Shown here piece after piece: positions 23,336-32,185 of a DNA stretch of 64,000 bases. Every line of letters starts with the position of its first letter. Within the stretch, counting starts at the first letter, position 1. The notes beneath the pieces are model-generated. The model saw only the letters and a list, made by a program, of their open reading frames with translations. It had not been told where the DNA came from and made no database searches. The position numbers and the translations under genes are program-made. This stretch comes from Nigrospora sphaerica (Eukaryota > Ascomycota > Sordariomycetes > Amphisphaeriales > Apiosporaceae), in assembly GCA_018287875.1 (NCBI GenBank), contig JAGVVL010000002.1, positions 3,844,001 to 3,908,000 on the forward strand, written 5' to 3'.

Positions 23336-24230
23336 CTACTCGTCGTCCTCCTCCTCCTCCTCTTCCTCGCGCTCGAAGTCCTCGAGCTTGTCCTTGGGGA
23401 AGGTCGAGGCCCGCTTGCGCATCGACTTGAGCTCCTCGATGTCGCGCTTGATGGCCATGGCGAGGGCCCGACGGGCCTGGGCGGGCGTGGTCGAGTTGGC
23501 CACTGCGGGTGCCGGGGTTAGCGACGGGACGGGGCCTTGAGATGGGAGGGGAGAGGCGCCAACTTACTCTGAACAGGGACGATACCGCCGAAGGGGCCGG
23601 CGCGGGCGCCGTTCTCGCAGCGGATGAGGCAGACGTTCTCCTGGCCGGCCACGGTGCCGGTGCAGGAGGCACTCGCGGGCATGACGGCCTTCAGGGGGAA
23701 ATCGGTCTCGGCGCCGTCCCGGTTGCGCGAGTTCTTGCCGGGCGGGCTCTGGGTGACCTGGATGTCGGTCCACACGGAGCCGGAGGCGTCGGCGCTCATG
23801 GAGCAGGTGTAGGGGCCGGCACCGTCGCCGTTGACCTGGTGAAGCGTCATGTCGACCTCGCCGCCGGGGGTGACCTGGGGCAGCTGCGTGCCCGTCTCGG
23901 CCATGATGGCCTTGGTGCCGGCCTCGAGGTCGTTGTTGCCAGCGCCGATGGTCTCACCGAAGGTGTCGGCCTGGTCACCCCGGAAGCGGGTGGAGTCCTG
24001 CTGGAAAGGCCGTCTCCGGGTACCGTCACGGGGAGTGGAAGTGTCGACACCGAGCGCCACTGCAAGACCGAATGTGTAAGCAAGAGGCGCAGGAGGCCGA
24101 GGCTGGAGGAATTGCACTTACTGCCAGAACCGCCGGCGTCGCCGACAGCCTTGATGATAGCGCCGTGGCCGGCAACGAGCTGGGCGGTGGCCAGGAGGCC
24201 GAGGGCGAGGACGGACTTGAAGGAAGACAT
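23336..24230 (-). CDS. Egh16-like (GEgh16/MAS family) secreted protein
   Basis: Family of secreted fungal proteins first noted as infection-stage transcripts in powdery mildew (Egh16) and Magnaporthe (MAS, GAS); biochemical activity unsettled. Exons (minus) are 24122-24230, 23568-24059 and 23336-23502, giving 255 aa. The signal peptide is residues 1-21, cut before His22 (VAG/HGAII). The diagnostic core is intact: [19 protein letters not shown], then [14 protein letters not shown], and [12 protein letters not shown] with the expected cysteines. The third exon adds a 54-residue charged tail ending [12 protein letters not shown]. An N-terminal His after cleavage is the copper-binding feature of lytic polysaccharide monooxygenases; whether it has that role here is inference. 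A TATA-like box lies about 210 bp upstream. The 5' flank is unusually long. Confidence 0.9.
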
Positions 24231-24440
24231 TGTGATGAGTTGGATGATGGAGTAGCAAAGGGTGATTGGTGTAAGGCGAGGAATAAAGTAAAAGAGCACA
24301 AAGGACCTGACCGGCAGGAGAGAAGATTAAGCGAGAATGGGAAAAGGAGGAGAGGGGAAGAGCTGGAAGAGTCTGGCTGATCTGAGGCTGTTGATGCTGA
24401 TGAGGAGGAAAATGGACTTACGGACGGCGGAAGTCAACGT

Positions 24441-24447
24441 CTTTATA
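24441..24447 (-). promoter_or_regulatory. TATA-box candidate of the Egh16-like gene
   Basis: TATAAAG on the minus strand about 210 bp before the ATG at 24230. Between the box and the start the leader is A/G-rich, consistent with a long 5' UTR. Prediction from sequence and position only. Confidence 0.5.
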
Positions 24448-25066
24448 CACATTTCACCAAGAGACGTTTTGCCATAGCCGGATGTCGATATGCCCAAGAT
24501 CCATTGCTTTCGATGCTTCCGGCCCAGCCGCCCCGCCTCGGGCTGGTTGTCTCATCCCCTACGTCTGGTAGGGCTGGGCACTACAAGGTTTTCCGGCCTA
24601 TTCACTTCCGCCTGCTTCATCTGATCATTCGGAACTCGACAGGCCAGACGGTGTCCAAGGCCGGCGGAGCCTACCAGACTACGCTGGCCAGCGGCAGACG
24701 GATCAAGCAGCGCCGACCGTCTCCAGGCTACACGTCTAATGGCCTGTACCCGGCCGAGAAACACACTATGAACAGGGCCAAGGGATGTTGAGGCTGAGCC
24801 CGGACGTCAGCGGGAGAGGCGATGGTGGGGTTGCAGCGGGGGGTTGAATAGGTAGTACCCAGCACCGCAGTTGACAGGCCGGTGAACAGCCAATCGCAAC
24901 TAGTGTTTCCTCACAAGCCTCCCACAGCAGCAGCGGTCAGGTCCACCCCCAGCAGCCACCCGCGGTCAAATTCGACATGGAAGCACAAAGATCCGGGCGT
25001 TGGGACCCTCCAAGGGGCAGGTAGGGGCTCGTGCTAGGGCTGCCAAGGTATGATCCCGTGCGTTGA

Positions 25067-25128
25067 ACCGGGGTGTGAGGTTTGCGTAGGACCAGGGTAT
25101 GAGGTTTGCGTGGGACCAGGGCTGAGGT
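25067..25128. repeat. 24-bp direct tandem repeat, about 2.6 copies
   Basis: Copies at 25067-25090 and 25091-25114 differ at four bases; a partial third copy follows (accagggctgaggt). Located in an intergenic region. Confidence 0.85.
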
Positions 25129-26709
25129 GTCGAGCGTATTGGAGAAGGTGATGAGGCGGGAGGGAGTTGGTGCTGAAGTGGTGCCGGGATGCCGCCATGG
25201 TCACCCGGCCAGTCCCTACTGTGTCCCGGGTACTGGCGATGAAAAAGGTCCGATCGCGATTGGCCAAACAGAGGGTGGAGCAAAGGGGGAACGAAACGGG
25301 GCCACCCCCGTCGAGTGCGACCCCGTCGACGACGCTGGGAACGCTGGGCTGCCATTCCGAAGCGCTTGCCGACCAGCAGTCCCCGCCAAGGTCGTATAAG
25401 CTTAACTTCGTCCCGGCGACTGCACCAGAAATGGGCGTCAAGTGCTTGCAGATGTGCCGCGGGCTCCCTCGTCGGTCAGGCGGACAGGCGGGCCATGGAC
25501 GGCAGATTTCACAGAGACCGTGACAGCCATCACCACTATGGCCGGTGGGCGACAGACCCAATCGCCAAGCCCTTCGTGGAAACAGCGACCAGAGCACGGT
25601 TGGACCTTCCTGCAAGACCGCCGTCATTGTTTGATCGACATGGTCAGGGAGGCCATCGGAAGACGGCTCTGCCTTTCTGGCGGCGGGGTCGAGCGACCAT
25701 GCCCGCACGGCTGCGCCACACAGGCATCAAGGGGAGGGGGGAGGGACAGTACCAGGGTGACGAGGGGTGCTAGGGGCATCGTGATGGAGCATGTTTCCCT
25801 CAAAAGATGGCTGGCATGCTTCAGCGCCGCGATCACCGGAGGAAACAGAGCGAAACCACGAGGCCCCGAGTCGCGATCGGATGTCCACTCGAGGATGCCG
25901 AAGACCCGAAGAGGAACTGGGCGCGTCTCCCAATGCCTGTCTTCCGGACAGGTGCTCGGGCTCCCAGTCTCGTGAGCACGATGCCGGCTTGGTGTGGACT
26001 CCAATAACCGCACGATAGATTTGATGTTCGTTAAACTTCGTACGGGGTAGTAGCTGGGATGGATGGGTAGCTGGCAAGCGGCCGGATACCTACTACCTCT
26101 TACCAGCCCCTTGCCTATCCAAAATACCTTACCTACTTGGGCGGGCAGGCTATCGAGGACGGGGGTGCTACGGAGATGCGTCCGTGATGGATAGGCCCGT
26201 CGCTATGACCCCCAAGCCAAGCCCTAGGGGATCGCCATCCCTGATCGGATCCGTCAAAGCCGTGGGGAGCTCCATTTTCCGAGAGCTGTAGGCTGTTTTG
26301 TGAGCACTGTGTGCCCACTACACGCAGTACAAGCCTTAATCGGACGGGTATCGAGGCCTTGCCTACTTACTCGTAGGGTAGGACCCGCGCCTTCGACCCG
26401 TTTCTGGAGGCGCTGCACTGACCACTTGGGCCGTATCGCCCAATCTGCACAGGGTCACAGGACCTGCATCTGGCACCCGCACCAGCACCAAAAGCTGCCT
26501 CACCACCGAGAGGCCTCGGCAGATAGACCGGAGAGCACATACGCCCTTCGTCCTAGCGCTCCGACAAAGACAGACGCTGACGGCCGGCTTGGCACTCGAC
26601 GCCCCTGCTTTTTTCTCAGGTGAAGGAGCCCGTCCGGCCACCCTCGCGCCACCCGCAAGCACCCACCCCGGCCCAGATCCCGGCTCACTTCAGCTTTTCG
26701 TGATAGTCC

Positions 26710-28482
26710 ATGGTCTTGGCCCAGACGCGGAAATCGCTTCAGAATCTGTTGCGGCTACGGCGCCCCGTCTCACCACAGACAGCCCACCGCTGGAATTTGC
26801 CGCCGCTGATGTCCAAGAGACGGGCCGAGACGCTAGAAACCGACCATCTCTTGCAGCGCCCGCCCCAGGCCCGGAAAATGGCCGCTGAACCGGCCACCGC
26901 CACCATCGACCTCACCCCCGAGGAGGCCAGGCTGAAGACGCTCCTGCTCGATGTGTCCAGGCACATCGACAAGTCCCATCCGGGCAAGGAGCCCGTCGTT
27001 CTGCGATGGGCTGGCGGCTGGGTGCGCGACAAGCTCCTGGGCATACAGTCTCATGACATTGATACCGCCATCAACACCATGACGGGCGAGGCCTTCAGCT
27101 CCGAGATGCTTGCCATGTGCAAGCAGACCGACGTGGCCGAGAAGCTCGGAGTCTCCGAGGCCGACATTGGCAATCTTCACAAGATTGCCGCGAACCCGGA
27201 GAAGTCCAAGCATCTCGAGACCACCACCATCCGGCTCTTCGGCTTCGACGTGGATTTTGTGAATCTCCGCAAGGAGACCTACACGAGCGACAGCCGCAAC
27301 CCTCAGATGGAGTTTGGCACGGCCGAGGAAGACGCCTTGCGCCGGGACGCCACCATTAACGCCCTGTTCTATAACCTGAACACGGGCAAGGTCGAGGATT
27401 TCACATCTGGCCTCCGCGACATGGAGCGCAAGCTCATCAAAACCCCCTTGGAACCCTTCCAGACCTTCATGGACGACCCCCTGCGCGTGCTACGCCTCAT
27501 CAGGTTCGCGAGCCGCCTGGGCTTCACCATCGACGAGGAGGCTGAGAAGTACATGGGGGACAAGCGTGTGCTAGACGCCTTGCGGCTTAAAATCAGCCGT
27601 GAGAGAATCGGGGTGGAAGTGGAGAAGATGTTGAAGGGTAAGAGCTCACCTACAGACCACTCGGGACCCCGTGCTAACGGTACGCGGCCAGGCAACCATC
27701 CTCGCGATGCGCTGGAGCGGATCAACAGGAATGGTCTCTATCACACCATATTTACCGACCCGAATAACACCACCATTGTGCAGCCCGACATCACCCACTG
27801 GCCCTCGGTTTACAGTTGTCTCGACCTGCTTCGCCGTAACGAGACACCTGGGTCCATCTGGAAGACGCTGGTGCGAACTGATGAGGCCGCTTATTACGCA
27901 TGGATCTTGGCAGCAGTGGCGCCATGGGCGCAGGTCCCCGAGCCACCACACAAGGGCAAAGGCAAGGCGCCCCCGCCTTTCGCCACTCTGGCGGCTCGCG
28001 AGGGCATCAAGGCACCCAACAAAGTCTGTGATGTCATCACGGCCTCGGAGAAACATCGAGAGGAGATCATGAATCTGAAGCAGGGTGTTTGCGAGCAGGC
28101 GCCGTGGGTAGATGAGCGAGACCGTTTCGGTATGGCCATTCGGCAGTGGGAGGCGCGAGGCGGGCAGTGGAAGCTGCAGGTGCTGTCAGCGCTTCTTGTG
28201 GAACGAATGCAGATGGCGCCGGGAGCTGATGTCGAGAAGCTACTGGGCGACTGGCAAACCTTCCTGGATCACCTGCAAACGCTCGATGTTATGGAGGCGC
28301 CGTCCTTGAAGAAGATCATCGATGGGACCCAGCTTGCCAAGGCGCTGGGGGTCAAGCCCGGCAAATGGATGGCACAGGCCCTGGATGTGTGTGTAGCCTG
28401 GCAGCTCCGCAACCCCGAGGAAACGGATCCGTCAGGGGCCATTGAAGAGGTGCGGAGCAAAAAGGACGAGTTGGGCATCTAG
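26710..28482 (+). CDS. cca1: CCA tRNA nucleotidyltransferase (class II), likely dual-targeted
   Basis: Adds or repairs the 3'-CCA end of tRNAs in nucleus/cytosol and mitochondria. Exons are 26710-27637 and 27692-28482, 572 aa. The 54 nt intron (GTAAGA...CCAG) is in frame and stop-free. Splicing restores EVEKMLKGNHPRDALERI, so the continuous frame should not be trusted. Class II motifs are complete: LRWAGGWVRDKLLG (motif A), DIDTAI with the two metal Asp, LRRDATINALFYNL (motif B), DDPLRVLRLIRFASRLGF (C/D) and ERIGVEVEKML (EDxxR-type). Three in-frame Met occur before the catalytic core: M1 (26710), M34 (26809) and M57 (26878). Residues 1-33 are rich in Arg, Lys, Leu and Gln with no acidic residue, as in mitochondrial presequences. 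Confidence 0.95.
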   Translation: MVLAQTRKSLQNLLRLRRPVSPQTAHRWNLPPLMSKRRAETLETDHLLQRPPQARKMAAEPATATIDLTPEEARLKTLLLDVSRHIDKSHPGKEPVVLRWAGGWVRDKLLGIQSHDIDTAINTMTGEAFSSEMLAMCKQTDVAEKLGVSEADIGNLHKIAANPEKSKHLETTTIRLFGFDVDFVNLRKETYTSDSRNPQMEFGTAEEDALRRDATINALFYNLNTGKVEDFTSGLRDMERKLIKTPLEPFQTFMDDPLRVLRLIRFASRLGFTIDEEAEKYMGDKRVLDALRLKISRERIGVEVEKMLKGKSSPTDHSGPRANGTRPGNHPRDALERINRNGLYHTIFTDPNNTTIVQPDITHWPSVYSCLDLLRRNETPGSIWKTLVRTDEAAYYAWILAAVAPWAQVPEPPHKGKGKAPPPFATLAAREGIKAPNKVCDVITASEKHREEIMNLKQGVCEQAPWVDERDRFGMAIRQWEARGGQWKLQVLSALLVERMQMAPGADVEKLLGDWQTFLDHLQTLDVMEAPSLKKIIDGTQLAKALGVKPGKWMAQALDVCVAWQLRNPEETDPSGAIEEVRSKKDELGI

Positions 28483-29964
28483 GCGCGAAAGGGGTTGCCG
28501 GGTCTCAGCGGCCACGGCAGGCGAGGGACCCGAAAGTTGTAAAGGCACGATACCCATATAAACTACGTAGAGTTCGATCCCCTGCTGTATGACTTGCATC
28601 TCGATGGTGATGGCAAGGACTGACTGCATCTTGTACGCTCGCACATCTTACTCAACCTGTGTCGTTCGTTGCGTCATCCTTCGACCTGGAGGTAGGAAGT
28701 CTTCTGATTTCACGCCGCCGCAGCTCTATCGCTAGCGCGCGATAGTATAACTGTGTAGATTTGGCGGCTACGACTTGCCTGGAGTATCTATATCGCCAGT
28801 AGCGGTTATCGGTTGAGTTACTCAAGATGGCCAAAGGAAAAGGAATACTATGGGATATAATTCTTATGGTTAGGAGGGAATAATATCCTTTAATGGTGTG
28901 TTCATAGTGTTTCCAAACACTGACGCTTGTGGGTAGGATGCCGATGGCTCCATGTATACACGAAGTTTCTGCGTAGCTGTGGTGGTTCAGTCATGATGTG
29001 ACGAGAATCCTATTCGAGATCCCGCTTAATCACGTGAAGTCCCCCTGGCTTCGTTCCAGTTGATCACCTGCTTGGTCGGTGATCTCCCATAGCCCAAGCC
29101 AGGCACCACGCGAGCTACGCGCAAGGCTTCGGTGGCTATCCTTCTTCAGGAGAAACAGTGCGCGGTGCTCCCCATGAACTCAACAAAACCCATAACGAGA
29201 GCCCGGAATGGGAATATTCCCAGTGTATTGAGAGAGCTGCTCCAGGATTAGCAACGTTCCGGGCGGCTTATAAACCCCGGGGAAAATTCCGCCGTCCCTG
29301 TAATCGGTCTCTTTCTCTGCTTTCGTTCTTCGCCAATACCACATGGTTACCTCTGTCCTTTGGAGGGGGGGCGGATCAATGATGAGAACTTGGCACCGAA
29401 GACGTTCGCCATGGGAAGAATATCCACTGCAAAGTCTCAAATGCCGCGCACGAGTGATCCGAGATCACAAGTACTGACACCAGCTCGCCACGTCTGGTCT
29501 GTTCCTTCTTGATCAGCGATTCGACTTTGGATGACACGGAGAGCGCCCACTATGGGAGACTGGCTTACTACCCAGTTCAATCTATTACATACGAGTGAGG
29601 GAAATGAAAATATTAATGTCCTTATAAAGCACGCAGCTGGGTGGTCTGCTGATATCCATGGATGGCTGGGCGGTTTGAGTCCATTGCATAAGGTACCGAG
29701 TACCCGAAGCGGATTAAGGCGCGGGCGGGCCCCACCCCAACTTTCACTTTGGGGGCAGCCGCTCAATCAGATTCCATTGTCGTCGGCGGACTGGATAGTG
29801 GCATCCCATGTTCTTTTTCCGACTCACGTCAACTTACAGCCAACGGTGACCTTGAAAGCCATTTACTTACATATCCGGCAGCATACCGGGAACCCCTCTT
29901 AACCGCACGTCCCAGTCTCCAGTCGCGGGCCATCTGCGACGGTCCTCATCGAGCCGCCGCAAAC
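28483..29964. other. 1.5 kb intergenic region
   Basis: Lies between the CCA-adding enzyme (+) and TTI2 (+). About 28,740-28,960 is AT-rich. A T-arm-like TTCGATC at about 28,572 was tested by hand and does not support a tRNA. No gene recognised. Confidence 0.55.
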
Positions 29965-32106
29965 ATGCTGGAAGACCTTCTCCACGCTGCCCAGCAGCTG
30001 AGCGTGGACGGGCCGCCATCCGAAGCGCCGGCCGAACTCACCAGACGTCCGGCTCCTCTTCTTTTCCGCACGAGACAGCACATGCTGATGGGTTTTACGC
30101 AGATGTGCCCCCAGACTTGAAGTGGGAAGATGTCGCCGACGAGTTAGGGCAATGGAACGTGCCGGTCAGTCAACTCTTGAGCGAGGCCGTCTCTCTTCAC
30201 CCAGCCGCTTTTGCTAATGACCCTGGGCCTCAAGGGCGACGCGGCATCCCTGAGAGCACTACAGGCGTGTCTGGCTGTCAAGGGTTTGGACACGGCCGCT
30301 CTGTACGGCGAGGGCGCGGACATCCTACGGAAAATTGGGCATTTCGTGGACCGGAGCATTCTGCCCGTTTGCAAAGTCTCGCCGGAACCGGATGACGAGA
30401 ACGAGGAAGGTAAGGTCCCCAGGTGCCGGCACGTGGCCGGCCCTAGCCCAAGACCACCCTACCGACGAGACGGTGCACTAAACCGCCACAGGCGACCGCC
30501 AGTCCGAGTGGCGGGCTCTCCAAGCCAAAGCCGAGATCGGACTCCACGTCCTGGCGACGCTCGCGGGCCCGCGCGAGGACGGGCAAACTTCGCGGCTCGG
30601 CCCCGCCGACCTCCGCTCGACCGCCGCCTACACCAACGCGGCCCTGGACCCGTGGACGACGCCGGCGGCGGCGTGCCTCGCGCGCGGCCTCCTCGACGAC
30701 GCGCTGCTGTCCCGGCCCGCGGACCGCGCCCACTTCCTCGCCGACGACCTCCTGGCCGGGCTCCTGCGCCCCCTCTTCGCGCGGTCGCGCCCCGCCGCCG
30801 TGACGGCGTCGGGCCGCAAGGCTGAGTTCGTCGACCCCGCGCCGCCGCCGTCCGCCGTCCACGAGGACCCGGCGCTGCGGCCGTGGAAGCACGGGCACCG
30901 CTACGCCGTCGCCGTGTTCGAGTGGGCCGTGTCCTTTTCTGACGTAAGTCGCGGTCCGTTTTGGCGCGAGGCGGGCTGGATCCTGAACTGACGACGCGCG
31001 CAGCAAGATATCCTGGCCCAGTCCTGGCCCGCCTATACCCCCATTCTCTTGACCCTGCTCGACTCGGCCGAGATGGGGCTCAAGACGCGCGCCCTGCGCA
31101 TCTTCAGCGCTTTCTGGGCTCGCTGCCCGCCCGGACTCATGGACCGCGTCGGCCTCACGTCCGTCTTCGCCGACGCCGTGTTCCCCGCCGTCTTACACCT
31201 CCCGTCCCTGACGCCCGAAGACGAGTCGCTCCTTCTCCTGGACGCGGCGTATCCGGCCCTGGCCCAACTCGCCGGCCTGTCCCGCGCACCGCCACCGTCG
31301 CCTCTACAGGGCCAGCCGGCAACCGAGGCCGGCAAGAAAGAGACGGAGAGCACCATCACGACCCCCGACTTGACGGCACCGCAGAGAAAGCTGCTCGACA
31401 AGATTGTGCGCGAGGGCGTGATGACGGGTCACTTCCACGCCCGCGACTACGCCCGGCTCACAACGCTGTTCTGCGAGGAATTGCACCTTCTTGTAAGCGG
31501 CATGGGCATTCTGGCCATGAAATATCTTAAAGTACGTCACCTCTATCCCCAAACCCCTTTCTCAGGGTTGCTTATGTTCATGATGGCCATCCCAATGCTA
31601 CCTCGGCTATGCACATGCGATTAACCTGCTGTTTATAAAAAAAAACCCCTTCAAAACGCCATGGCACCACGCCGTTCTATACGCGCCCGCGATACGGGGT
31701 ACGGCAACGCTAACTTTGATATCCCCCCCAGGATCTGATGCCCATGATTTCCGACATCCTCATGGACCCCTTCGGCACGCAACACTTAGCCGCGCTGCGG
31801 GCGGCCACCAAACTCCTCCAGACCGTTATGCGATGCTGCTGGCCGCGCGTGCCGAATTACTGCAACGACATTCTTAAAATGCTCGCAATCTGCTGGCTGA
31901 ACACCGAAGACGACGACGGCTCGCAGTCCCCGGTGGCTGCGAAGCTCGAACTTCGAGAGCAGCTGTCCTGCGCCGCTGCCATGCTCTGCGCCATCATGGG
32001 GGCTTCGGACGCCGCTACCGACTTCGGCGAGCTCGTGGCACCAATCCTGCAGAAAGAACCGAGTCTCAGAGGCTTGCTACCTGTTCCGAGCTCGACCACG
32101 GACTGA
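29965..32106 (+). CDS. tti2: TTI2-family protein (TELO2-TTI1-TTI2 co-chaperone)
   Basis: TTT complex subunit that helps Hsp90 fold and assemble PIKK kinases (TOR, Tel1/ATM, Mec1/ATR, Tra1). Six exons: 29965-30046, 30103-30164, 30235-30409, 30492-30943, 31004-31531, 31732-32106, totalling 557 aa with all phases consistent. The C-terminal half matches the family best: PILLTLLDSAEMGLKTRAL, then AMKYLKDLMPMISDILMDPF and LQTVMRCCWPRVPNYCNDIL. The first two introns are the weak point. Intron 1 has a GTCCGG donor but a good TGCTGATG branch; intron 2 ends in AAG. The ATG at 29965 is the first good start (MLEDLLHAAQQL). The middle exon is extremely GC-rich. The gene converges with FIG4. Confidence 0.85.
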
Positions 32107-32185
32107 GCCGCATCATGAGTTGGGTTCGGAACGTGGCGCGGGCGGGCGTGGCTTGTTCCAGCACGGTGGCAGCTGCGTAGACCTC
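32107..32185. other. 79-bp gap between convergent stops
   Basis: TTI2 (+) stops at 32106 and FIG4 (-) at 32186. The two 3' UTRs must overlap or be very short. Confidence 0.85.

Larger units (their letters stand above)
24231..26709. other. 2.5 kb divergent intergenic region
   Basis: Lies between the Egh16-like gene (-) and the CCA-adding enzyme (+). The longest frame (224 codons, minus, 25034-25708) has no recognisable domain. Contains a 24-bp tandem repeat (separate entry) and GGTA/TACC motifs at about 26,085-26,135. No gene supported. Confidence 0.55.

Noticed and set aside
25034..25708. 224-codon minus frame in the Egh16/CCA1 interval
   Set aside because: No motif, no splice support, ends in a tandem-repeat region.
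27638..27691. Continuous reading through the CCA1 intron as coding sequence
   Set aside because: The segment interrupts a conserved block and has good donor, branch and acceptor signals.
28520..28600. Possible tRNA from a T-arm-like TTCGATC
   Set aside because: The T stem has a mismatch and no matching acceptor or D arm lies upstream.
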